Shown here one piece after another: positions 34,001 through 40,808 of a stretch of 44,471 bases of DNA (position 1 is the stretch's first letter; each line of letters starts with the position of its first letter). This DNA comes from Oscillospiraceae bacterium. Its GTDB lineage: Bacteria > Bacillota > Clostridia > Oscillospirales > JAAYXM01. The notes beneath the pieces were generated by a model. That model ran no database searches and was not told where the DNA came from. It was given only the letters and a program-made list of their open reading frames with translations. A program made the position numbers and the translations under genes. Location of the stretch: assembly GCA_015068085.1 (NCBI GenBank), contig SVLF01000018.1:1-44471 (forward strand), in the 5' to 3' direction.

Positions 34001-35751
34001 ACACTTCAAAGAAAAGCACCGGATATCTTCTCTCTCGTTTTATCCCATATTTCAAAAAATACAAGCTTATTCTTGTTCTCGATCTTTTCTGCGCAATGCT
34101 TACCACGGTCTGCGATATTGTTCTTCCGCTCATCGTCCGTTTTCTTACTGAACTTGGCATGAACGATATCCATGCACTTACCGCGCGAACGATTCTCTCC
34201 GTCGGAATTTTATATATCACGCTCCGCATCATAGATGTTATCGCAAACTACTTTATGCAGAACACCGGTCATGTTATGGGCGCAAGGATAGAAACTGATA
34301 TGCGCCGTGATTTATTCTCGCATCTGCAGGAGCTTTCGTATTCATATTACAGCAACACCAAGGTCGGTCAGCTTATGACGCGAATCACAAGCGACCTCTT
34401 TGACATAACAGAGTTTGCGCACCACTGCCCCGAGGAGTTTTTCATTGCAGGGATAAAGATTGCTGTTTCATTTGCAATTTTATGCGCAACCGATGTATGG
34501 CTCACGCTCATAATATTTGCCATCATCCCTGTTATGATTTTCTGTTCGACGCGCTTTAACCGCCGTATGCGCCGTGCGTTCAAGCGCTCGCGCAATCAGC
34601 TCGGCGAAATAAATGCAAGCGTTGAGGATTCGCTTCTCGGCGTGCGCGTGGTAAAATCCTTTGCAAACGAGGATATTGAACGCGAAAAGTTCGAGCACGG
34701 AAACGAGGAATTTCTCGACACAAAAAAAGAAACCTACCGTTATATGGCAGGCTTTGGCAGTACCACACGTTTTTTCGACGGGCTTATGTATATAGTGGTA
34801 GTGGTTGCCGGCTCTTTCTTTATGATGAACGGGCGCATAACCCCGCCGGATTTTATGGCGTATCTGCTCTACGTTTCAACGCTTTTAACCTCGATCCGCA
34901 GAATCGTTGAATTCACCGAGCAGTTCCAGCGCGGCATAACGGGAATTGAGCGTTTTGTCGAGGTTCTTGACGAGCCGGTTGAAATAAAAGATATTCCCGG
35001 CGCAACAGACCTTGCTTCCATCTCCGGCGACATAGTGTTTGACAATGTAAGCTTCCACTACGGCGACAGCAGTGAAAATGTGCTTACCGGAATAAACCTG
35101 CATATTAAAAAGGGCGAAAATGTCGCCCTTGTAGGACCGTCAGGTGCCGGAAAAACCACGCTTTGCAACCTCATACCGCGTTTTTACGACGTTACAGACG
35201 GCACGATTTTTGTTGACGGCACAGACATCCGCTCCGTCACAACAAAATCACTCCGTTCTCAGATCGGAATTGTCCAGCAGGATGTTTATCTCTTCTCCGG
35301 AACCGTCTACGACAACATCGAATACGGGCTTCCCGGTGCATCCCGCGAGGAAATAGAGCGCGCTGCACGCCTTGCCGGCGCACACGAGTTTATATCCCAG
35401 CTCCCCGACGGATACAACACATTTGTCGGCGAACGTGGCGTTAAGCTTTCCGGCGGTCAGAAGCAGCGCATAAGCATTGCCCGGGTTTTCCTCAAGAACC
35501 CCCCGGTTCTCATTCTTGATGAGGCAACGAGCGCGCTTGACAACGAAAGCGAGCATATTGTTCAGCAGTCTCTTTCCGAGCTTGCGAAGGGCAGAACAAC
35601 CCTTACCATAGCGCACCGTCTTACCACCATCAAAAACGCATCCAAAATCCTCGTTCTTACCGAGGACGGCATTGCCGAGCAGGGCAGCCACGACGAGCTT
35701 ATGAAAAAGCAAGGGCTGTATCACAGTCTTTACAGTATGTACGATGTGTAA
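33997..35751 (+). CDS. ABC exporter half-transporter (permease-ATPase fusion)
   Basis: 584 residues: six transmembrane helices in the first about 320, then a nucleotide-binding domain with Walker A GPSGAGKTT, Q-loop VQQDVYLF, signature LSGGQKQRISIARVFL and Walker B LILDEATSALD, ending with the H-loop AHRLTTI. It is a type IV (MsbA/BmrA-like) exporter that works as a dimer; substrate unknown, lipid, drug or peptide possible. No second half-transporter gene is adjacent, so a homodimer is likely. Confidence 0.93.
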   Translation: MNTSKKSTGYLLSRFIPYFKKYKLILVLDLFCAMLTTVCDIVLPLIVRFLTELGMNDIHALTARTILSVGILYITLRIIDVIANYFMQNTGHVMGARIETDMRRDLFSHLQELSYSYYSNTKVGQLMTRITSDLFDITEFAHHCPEEFFIAGIKIAVSFAILCATDVWLTLIIFAIIPVMIFCSTRFNRRMRRAFKRSRNQLGEINASVEDSLLGVRVVKSFANEDIEREKFEHGNEEFLDTKKETYRYMAGFGSTTRFFDGLMYIVVVVAGSFFMMNGRITPPDFMAYLLYVSTLLTSIRRIVEFTEQFQRGITGIERFVEVLDEPVEIKDIPGATDLASISGDIVFDNVSFHYGDSSENVLTGINLHIKKGENVALVGPSGAGKTTLCNLIPRFYDVTDGTIFVDGTDIRSVTTKSLRSQIGIVQQDVYLFSGTVYDNIEYGLPGASREEIERAARLAGAHEFISQLPDGYNTFVGERGVKLSGGQKQRISIARVFLKNPPVLILDEATSALDNESEHIVQQSLSELAKGRTTLTIAHRLTTIKNASKILVLTEDGIAEQGSHDELMKKQGLYHSLYSMYDV

Positions 35752-35765
35752 AAGGTAAATTTTAC

Positions 35766-35794
35766 TTGTAATCGAAACAGAAATAGCGTATAAT
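35766..35794 (+). promoter_or_regulatory. Sigma-A promoter of the solute-binding lipoprotein
   Basis: TTGTAA (35766-35771), 17-base spacer, TATAAT (35789-35794), 34 bases before the ATG at 35829. It lies in the 77-bp gap after the ABC exporter gene, giving the downstream gene its own transcript. Confidence 0.78.
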
Positions 35795-35828
35795 ATTATT
35801 TAACTACAAACAGGAGTGTGTTTTACAA

Positions 35829-36659
35829 ATGAAAAAACTTATAAGCATTATTCTGCTGTCGGTAATGGCAGTTTCCCTCTTTTCCGCATGCGGATATAAA
35901 GAGCCACCGGAAATCGGCTTTCTCGTTGCCGACCAGTTCGACGGATATAAGCTCGGTACTGTAGAGGAGCTTGTTCCCGGAAAGGAAATCAAGGACCTTA
36001 TCGGTGACCCGGATATCGTGAAATTCTCATCCGCTGAAAATGGACTTTCCGCACTTCGCAACAAGAAAATTCACGGTATGGTTCTTCCGGCGGTATATGC
36101 ACATCACGAGCTTGAAAAAACCGATGATTTTATTCCGACAGAAATCACCTTTGTTGAAAAACAGCTCCGTGCAATTTCCCTTAACACACAGGAGTTTATT
36201 ATTCACGTCGATACCGCATTCACGTCAATTCTGAACAACGGCACGGCACAGAAGATTGCCGACGCCCACTCTCCTTACGCGAACCCCGAGGATCCTTATG
36301 TGCGCCCGTCAGATTATAAGAAAATCGACGGCAGAGTTATCACCGTCGGCGTCTGCTCTGATGATAACTTCCCGCTCAATTACCGCAATGACGCAGGCGA
36401 GCTTGTGGGAATAAACGTCGATATTGCATACGAAATGGCGGCAGGCGCACGTGCAGACCTTGTAATAAAGGAATATCCCGCAGACAAGCTTATGGAAGCA
36501 CTTGATGCCGGCGAGGTTGATTTTATCCTTAATGAGTATTTTGAAGATGAAAAGAATCCTATCAGCGCAAAGTATCTCTACTCCCACAACTACTGCGACG
36601 CATCAACCTATATTCTCATCCGCAGTCCTATGGCTGACTTTGAGGACAAACAAAAGTAA
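35829..36659 (+). CDS. Solute-binding (SBP_bac_3-like) lipoprotein with lobe order swapped
   Basis: 276-residue lipoprotein; lipobox LFSACGYK (Cys21). Residues about 28-150 resemble the second lobe and C-terminal tail of an amino-acid-type binding protein: LGTVEELVPGK, SALRNKKIHGMVLPAVYAHHEL, then LNTQEF and a tail helix with ILNNGTAQKIADAH. Residues about 165-265 resemble the first lobe: RVITVGVCSDDNFPLNYRNDAGELVGINVDIAYEMAAG, then AGEVDFIL and ILIRSPMADF (read in parts). Thus lobe 2 precedes lobe 1, as in a circular permutation; two truncated domains is the alternative. No permease gene is adjacent. Possibly a sensor or orphan receptor. Confidence 0.72.
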   Translation: MKKLISIILLSVMAVSLFSACGYKEPPEIGFLVADQFDGYKLGTVEELVPGKEIKDLIGDPDIVKFSSAENGLSALRNKKIHGMVLPAVYAHHELEKTDDFIPTEITFVEKQLRAISLNTQEFIIHVDTAFTSILNNGTAQKIADAHSPYANPEDPYVRPSDYKKIDGRVITVGVCSDDNFPLNYRNDAGELVGINVDIAYEMAAGARADLVIKEYPADKLMEALDAGEVDFILNEYFEDEKNPISAKYLYSHNYCDASTYILIRSPMADFEDKQK

Positions 36660-36730
36660 AAAAAGTCGGCATTAAGCGCCGGAAATAAGCATAATAATCG
36701 GTATCCAGACTACCGAGCGGAGGCTTATAC

Positions 36731-37258
36731 ATGAATGCAATTGTAATTTACAAAACGAAATACGCTTCCACAAAAGCCTATGCCGAATGGATTGCAGAGG
36801 ATCTCGGTTGCGAAATTGCAGAAGCAGGCAGGGTAAAGGCAAACGAGCTCCAACAATACGATACCATAATCTACGGTGGCGGTCTTTATGCCGAAGTAAT
36901 CAACGGAGTCAACCTTATCACCAAAAACTTTGATATGCTGTCCGATAAAAAGCTTGTTGTTTTCTCCACCGGTCTCACTCCACCGGAGTGCCGCGATTAT
37001 TACGACAAGCTCGTGGTAGAAAAAAACTTCAAGCCGCACATGCTTGAAAAAATAAAAATTTTTCATTTTCCCGGAAAGATGATACTTGACGAGCTTTCTC
37101 TCCCACACCGCGCTGCACTTAAAACACTTAAAAAAATTATGTCGGCAAAGGAAAACCCGACCGACATGGAAAAACTGCTTATAACACTGTGTGATGCCGA
37201 CGGAGATTTCAGTGACAGAAAGCTCACCGATGCACTTGTTGCATATGTGAAAGAATAA
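36731..37258 (+). CDS. Flavodoxin-domain protein
   Basis: 175 residues of flavodoxin_5 type. The FMN phosphate loop is near the N-terminus (YKTKYASTKAYAEWIAEDL), followed by TIIYGGGLYAEVINGV and VVFSTGLTPP, the usual flavin-ring loops. It resembles the flavodoxin domain of HemG-like proteins but lacks the signature needed to call protoporphyrinogen oxidase. Ribosome binding site GGAGG seven bases before ATG. It ends at a strong terminator. Confidence 0.85.
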   Translation: MNAIVIYKTKYASTKAYAEWIAEDLGCEIAEAGRVKANELQQYDTIIYGGGLYAEVINGVNLITKNFDMLSDKKLVVFSTGLTPPECRDYYDKLVVEKNFKPHMLEKIKIFHFPGKMILDELSLPHRAALKTLKKIMSAKENPTDMEKLLITLCDADGDFSDRKLTDALVAYVKE

Positions 37259-37271
37259 ATATGTAATGTAT

Positions 37272-37313
37272 AAACCTGCAGGGGCAAATTTTCGCTCCTG
37301 CAGGTTTGTTTTT
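37272..37313 (+). terminator. Intrinsic terminator after the flavodoxin gene
   Basis: AAACCTGCAGG (37272-37282) pairs with CCTGCAGGTTT (37297-37307), extended inward by three more pairs including one G-U, followed by GTTTTTT. It closes the flavodoxin transcript and marks the left edge of the A+T-rich islet. Confidence 0.85.
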
Positions 37314-37333
37314 ATATGCCCGTCATACCAAAA

Positions 37334-37380
37334 AACATACACAGGTCGATTCCATTTCACAAATCAAACTTGTGTATGTT
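37334..37380 (-). terminator. Hairpin after the decayed XRE gene
   Basis: AACATACACA (37334-37343) pairs with TGTGTATGTT (37371-37380) across a 27-base loop; on the minus strand the stem is followed by a T-run (complement of 37329-37333), so it can terminate the minus-strand XRE genes. Its arms are almost the same as those of the hairpin at 39041-39079. Confidence 0.65.
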
Positions 37381-37581
37381 ATTTTGTTTCGTTCTCTTTC
37401 AGTTTTTCTGTTTCGTGTTCAATGATCATAACAAGCTCATACAGATGTAACTCCAAGGCATTCGCAATTGCCCAAACAATTTCAAAGTTGGACTGTTTTG
37501 TCCCGTTCGCAATCATTGCCAGATGGCTGTGCGCAATTCACGTACCATTTTTCCAGTTACGTCTCTTCTGAATTCCACCAT
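37379..37581 (-). pseudogene. Decayed XRE-type helix-turn-helix regulator
   Basis: Two frames together resemble one short XRE regulator. From an ATG at 37581 the frame reads VEFRRDVTGKMVRELRTA, then hits a stop after about 22 codons. In another frame the rest follows: SHLAMIANGTKQSNFEIVWAIANALELHLYELV to a TAA at 37379-37381. The join lacks the usual helix-2 sequence, so a small deletion or frameshift removed part of the helix-turn-helix. It lies eight bases after the intact XRE gene on the same strand. A small functional protein from only the second half is unlikely. Confidence 0.65.
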
Positions 37582-37588
37582 CGCATAA

Positions 37589-37900
37589 TTATTTTTCATT
37601 CAAACGTTCAGCAAGAGAAACCAACATATTCAAATCATCGCTGCTCATTTTGCGTGTCAATTCAAGCAACTTATTCACAAGCTCAGGCTCCTCTGTTTCT
37701 TCATCAAAAAACTGTTTGGGCGTCACTCCAAAATACTCACAGATGTAAAGCAACTCATTCAGTGACGGAACAGCTCTTCCGGAAGAAATGCTTTGTATAT
37801 AGCTTTTGCTATGTCCCAAATCAAGGCTCATTTTATATTCCGAAACTTCCTTCTTTAATCTGAGAGCAGAGATTCTTTCCCGTATAAAATCAATGTTCAT
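37589..37900 (-). CDS. XRE-family helix-turn-helix regulator
   Basis: 103 residues starting MNIDFIRERISALRLKK; the ATG at 37900 has GAGGTG nine bases upstream (an in-frame GTG/ATG pair lies four codons before). Residues about 8-62 form the HTH_3 domain: EYKMSLDLGHSKSYIQSISSGRAVPSLNELLYICEYFGVTPKQFF, read in parts. A short helical tail follows (LLELTRKMSSDDLNMLVSLAERL). Divergent from the SLOG-like gene; a 12-bp-arm palindrome lies just upstream, a likely autoregulatory operator. Confidence 0.85.
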   Translation of the reverse strand: MNIDFIRERISALRLKKEVSEYKMSLDLGHSKSYIQSISSGRAVPSLNELLYICEYFGVTPKQFFDEETEEPELVNKLLELTRKMSSDDLNMLVSLAERLNEK

Positions 37901-37915
37901 CTTAAGCATCACCTC

Positions 37916-37943
37916 GTTTAAATTATTGTATAATAATTTAAAC
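37916..37943. promoter_or_regulatory. Perfect palindromic operator candidate upstream of the XRE gene
   Basis: GTTTAAATTATT (37916-37927), spacer GTAT, AATAATTTAAAC (37932-37943): a perfect 12-bp inverted repeat. It covers the region just before the XRE ribosome binding site and contains TATAAT on the plus strand. The size and symmetry suit a dimeric XRE repressor. Confidence 0.65.
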
Positions 37944-37975
37944 GGTGATATTCACGATAAAACTACCGATTTCAC

Positions 37976-38004
37976 TTGAAAATTACTAATTATAGCGGTA
38001 TAAT
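37976..38004 (+). promoter_or_regulatory. Sigma-A promoter of the SLOG-like gene
   Basis: TTGAAA (37976-37981), exactly 17 bases, TATAAT (37999-38004), 45 bases before the ATG at 38050; ribosome binding site GAGGTG at 38036-38041. A further 12-base palindrome, AATAATATTATT, overlaps the -10 region (38002-38013). Confidence 0.8.
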
Positions 38005-38049
38005 AATATTATTGATTATAACTTAAATTAGCAATGAGGTGTAATTATT

Positions 38050-38499
38050 ATGTCTGACAGATATACAGTAACCTTTTTCGGACACAGGGATTGTCCGGAA
38101 AATATAATAGATTCACTTTACAAAACTGCTGAAAGCTTAATCCTAACTCATGATAAGATTTGCTTCTATATAGGAAATGAGGGTAAATTCGATTCCTATG
38201 CTCGCAAAGTTTTACAATCTCTTTCACAAAAGTATCCGGATATAAGATACAATGTTGTTCTTGCCTATATGCCCTCCGAAAAAAGATACGGAGAATATAT
38301 GGATTATTCCGACACCGTTATTCCTGACGGAATCGAAGAATGTCATCCTAAATATGCTATAGCCAAACGCAACGGCTGGATGGCAAAAAAAGCAGATTGT
38401 GCAATCACTTATGTTAAATATCCCATTGGCGGTGCGTTCAAATATTCCGAACTTATGAAACAGCAAGGTAAAACAGTAATTAATTTAGCTGATGTATGA
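38050..38499 (+). CDS. SLOG-like Rossmann protein (DUF1273-like)
   Basis: 149 residues. TVTFFGHRDCPEN at the N-terminus and FYIGNEGKFDSYARKVLQSL after it are typical of the SLOG/LOG nucleotide-binding superfamily (DprA, TIR-SAVED sensors, YspA/DUF1273). The second half has ECHPKYAIAKRNGWMAKKADCAITYVKYPIGGAFK, read in parts, with a Gly-Gly loop for ligand phosphate. No nuclease or membrane effector is fused. Divergent from the XRE regulator and convergent with an antitoxin-like gene, it is part of a small accessory islet. Ligand and job unknown; a nucleotide-signal role is inference from fold only. Confidence 0.75.
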   Translation: MSDRYTVTFFGHRDCPENIIDSLYKTAESLILTHDKICFYIGNEGKFDSYARKVLQSLSQKYPDIRYNVVLAYMPSEKRYGEYMDYSDTVIPDGIEECHPKYAIAKRNGWMAKKADCAITYVKYPIGGAFKYSELMKQQGKTVINLADV

Positions 38500-38529
38500 C
38501 TATTATAATTTTGGCGTTTTAGCAACGTT

Positions 38530-38955
38530 TCAGTTCCTTCCATCTCGGCATTGAATACACTCTCCAATCCTTGCGGCATCATCAAGTATAATCGCCTTGA
38601 ATACATACGGAATATGGGACTTTCTGTTAGGTGCCGCGGAATATGTCTTATAATCATTGTAATATTCATAAGCATACTCAAGAATTGCAGAAGCCAACCG
38701 TTCTTTTGCTTTGGCTTCGGTCTCTGCATTTTCAACCAAATCAATCTCATTCAAGGACAATGTTATGCTTCCGTCTGCCTCAGTATACTTATCCGCAGTA
38801 AATGTGTATGCAGACAACAGATCATTCATAAGTTCGAGATTTGAGAGCATCATATAATCACGTGTGCGCTTTATAAAGCGCGGACGTTCGCGTATAACAC
38901 TGTCTGATACCTCACTCCAGTTTTTTCGCACATCGGTCGCGTTTATCGTCAACAT
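38530..38955 (-). CDS. Phd/YefM-type antitoxin-like protein without a toxin partner
   Basis: 141 residues. The N-terminal about 55 residues resemble the Phd/YefM fold: MLTINATDVRKNWSEVSDSVIRERPRFIKRTRDYMMLSNLELMNDLL, read in parts. A longer acidic C-terminal half (about 60-141) is not recognised. The ATG at 38955 has AGGAG nine bases upstream. No RelE, Doc or other toxin frame is present on either side: the downstream neighbour is the convergent SLOG-like gene 30 bases away, and upstream there is only the promoter. Consensus promoter with two operator-like palindromes suggests autorepression. Confidence 0.75.
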   Translation of the reverse strand: MLTINATDVRKNWSEVSDSVIRERPRFIKRTRDYMMLSNLELMNDLLSAYTFTADKYTEADGSITLSLNEIDLVENAETEAKAKERLASAILEYAYEYYNDYKTYSAAPNRKSHIPYVFKAIILDDAARIGECIQCRDGRN

Positions 38956-38980
38956 ATCATTCAACTCCTTTTCACCTCCG

Positions 38981-39020
38981 ATTATAGCATAAAACGTACG
39001 TTGTGTCAATAATGTACGTT
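38981..39020 (-). promoter_or_regulatory. Consensus promoter with paired ACGTAC operators
   Basis: On the minus strand TTGACA (39004-39009), 17 bases, TATAAT (38981-38986): a perfect sigma-A consensus. AACGTACGTT, a perfect palindrome, lies at 38993-39002 inside the spacer and a near copy AATGTACGTT at 39011-39020 upstream of the -35; their starts are 18 bases apart. This layout is typical of an autorepressed antitoxin gene. Confidence 0.8.
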
Positions 39021-39040
39021 TTATTATATGCACAGAAAGA

Positions 39041-39079
39041 AAAAACATACACGAGCAGCAAACACCCGTGTATGTTTTT
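39041..39079 (-). terminator. Terminator after the acyltransferase gene
   Basis: AAAAACATACACG (39041-39053) and CGTGTATGTTTTT (39067-39079) form a 13-bp perfect stem with a 13-base loop, immediately downstream of the minus-strand stop at 39081; T-rich on exit. Arms closely match those of the hairpin at 37334-37380. Confidence 0.8.
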
Positions 39080-39080
39080 G

Positions 39081-39869
39081 TTATTTCTTTATAATGCCGA
39101 GAGATTCGTGGAAGGTATTGCCGGCAAGGATGTGTTTTTTCACCTTTTCCGCAAAGGATGAGATACACACCGCATCACCAAGCTTTTCTTCCGTCATATC
39201 CCATGAAAATACATATCGGATAATTCTGTTTGAATCATCCTCGGAAACGACCTCAAAAAGCTTCTGAAACTTCAGTATATTGCTGCTTTCCGGAAGCATT
39301 TTCTTGAGCGCGCTGTCTAAAAGCCATGAATGGCACGTGAAATACTTATACTCAAACTCCGGAAAATGCTTTGCAAAAAACACCTTTGCCGCGTCAATGG
39401 ATTTGAGACATCCGTCACAATCAAGCTTTTCACCCTCGGGAATGTGTATTTCAAGCACATTTTCACCTTCGGAAATTCTGCCGTCCGGCGTTCCGTTCTC
39501 TGCCGGTGCCATACAAAACTGAAGTCTGCCGAGCCGTATAAGCTTCATCGTCAGATGCCGGTAAAGCCAATTCGTTTCCGAAATGCCGAGGCTTTGGTGC
39601 ATACCGTAATGCGTTTTCGCCCATATAACGATATCCCCGAGCGTATCGAGCAGATACTTTTCATCAATTCCCTTTTCACTGTACTTTTTCTGCAAATGCT
39701 CGCAAAAATAGAGGTACATAGGAAGGTTTCTTGCAAAATCTGCGTTGTGGTCATAATCTTCAACGGCGCACGGCGAAAGCACTGTTTTTTCAAGAAGCGC
39801 TTCAAACGCACTGTCCCATTCTGCCGGAAAACCGAGCTTTGCATACCATTTTCTTATAATCTTCTTCAT
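39081..39869 (-). CDS. Putative GNAT-like acyltransferase (NAT_N/GNAT_C type)
   Basis: 262 residues, resembling two-domain acyltransferase-like proteins of Clostridia (formerly DUF5596). The N-terminal about 110 residues are helical (KWYAKLGFPAEWDSAFEALLEK), and the second half has NVLEIHIPEGEKLDCDGCLKSI and FFAKHFPEFEYKYFTCHSWLLD, typical of the GNAT_C part. No clear acetyl-CoA loop can be read. The ATG shares one base with the stop of the GalE-type gene, so it is coupled to it. The acceptor may be a sugar or sugar nucleotide made by the operon (inference). Confidence 0.65.
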   Translation of the reverse strand: MKKIIRKWYAKLGFPAEWDSAFEALLEKTVLSPCAVEDYDHNADFARNLPMYLYFCEHLQKKYSEKGIDEKYLLDTLGDIVIWAKTHYGMHQSLGISETNWLYRHLTMKLIRLGRLQFCMAPAENGTPDGRISEGENVLEIHIPEGEKLDCDGCLKSIDAAKVFFAKHFPEFEYKYFTCHSWLLDSALKKMLPESSNILKFQKLFEVVSEDDSNRIIRYVFSWDMTEEKLGDAVCISSFAEKVKKHILAGNTFHESLGIIKK

Positions 39870-40783
39870 TATTTTGAAAGCTTTTCGCGGTAGTAGTCCA
39901 TCGTAAGCTTTACGCCTTGCTCAAGAGTGTACTGCGGCTCGTAGCCGAGAACAGTTCGAAGCTTTGTGTTATCAAGATAGCTGTGGAGAATATCTCCCTT
40001 TCTTGCATCTCTGTATTCAGCGCGAACCTTGCCCCCGGACATAATATCAACAAGCTCATTTACCGTTGTTTTCTTGCAGGTGGAAACGTTTATAATCTCG
40101 TTATCACCTGCCGTGAGAGCCGCAAAGTTTGCGCCTGCGATATCTCCGACGTAAACAAAGTCACGTGTCTGCTCACCGTCTCCGAAGATTATCGGTGTTT
40201 CGCCACGGAGCAGCTTGTCGGTGAAGATGGACACAACACCGCCCTCACCCTTCGGGTCCTGACGCACGCCGAACACGTTTGCATAGCGGAGGATTGTGTA
40301 CTTAAAGCCGTACATATCCGAGAATGTCTTAATGTAGTATTCCGGAGTAAACTTTGATATTCCGTAGAAGGACATCGGAGCCTTCGGGTGGTTCTCGTCA
40401 ACCGGGAGATACTCCGGATTTCCATAAACTGCCGCGCTGGATGCGTAGATAATCTTCTTCACGCCGAAATCACGCACTGCCTCAAGCACCTTTACCGTGC
40501 CGACAACGTTGGTCTCCGCATCAAAGCTCACCTCCCGGATTGACTTTTGAATATCAATCTGTGCCGCCTCGTGATAGATTACCTCGGGAGCAAACTCCTC
40601 CACCACGGTGCGGAACTTCGGTGATTTTATATCTACTTCATAAAACTTTGCCTTCGGGTTTAAATTTGCAATATTACCCGTTGAGAGGTTGTCGCAAACT
40701 GCGACAGTGTGCCCCGCCTCACAGAGACGGTCTACAATGTGCGAGCCGATAAAGCCGCAACCGCCTGTTACCAATACTTTCAT
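39869..40783 (-). CDS. NAD-dependent UDP-glucose 4-epimerase (GalE-like)
   Basis: 304-residue extended short-chain dehydrogenase. NAD loop GGCGFIGSH (7-15), DNLSTGN near 31, catalytic Ser in YASSAAVYG (near 116), and the Tyr140-xxx-Lys144 pair in SFYGISKF. Later segments RYANVFGVRQDP and GDGEQTRDFVYVGDIA fit UDP-hexose 4-epimerases, including the shorter bacterial/archaeal GalE-like type. ATG at 40783 chosen; an in-frame GTG three codons upstream overlaps the binding-site region. The substrate could be UDP-Glc/Gal or the N-acetyl forms. Confidence 0.88.
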   Translation of the reverse strand: MKVLVTGGCGFIGSHIVDRLCEAGHTVAVCDNLSTGNIANLNPKAKFYEVDIKSPKFRTVVEEFAPEVIYHEAAQIDIQKSIREVSFDAETNVVGTVKVLEAVRDFGVKKIIYASSAAVYGNPEYLPVDENHPKAPMSFYGISKFTPEYYIKTFSDMYGFKYTILRYANVFGVRQDPKGEGGVVSIFTDKLLRGETPIIFGDGEQTRDFVYVGDIAGANFAALTAGDNEIINVSTCKKTTVNELVDIMSGGKVRAEYRDARKGDILHSYLDNTKLRTVLGYEPQYTLEQGVKLTMDYYREKLSK

Positions 40784-40808
40784 ATGAAACACCCTTTTCT
40801 GACTTTAT

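Noticed and set aside
36660-36730. Riboswitch or terminator before the flavodoxin gene
   Set aside because: Only short imperfect stems (CGGTA/TACCG) are present and no known aptamer pattern is seen.
39028-39267. Possible toxin gene upstream of the Phd-like antitoxin
   Set aside because: The frame is antisense to the acyltransferase and its terminator, with no RelE, Doc or other toxin features.
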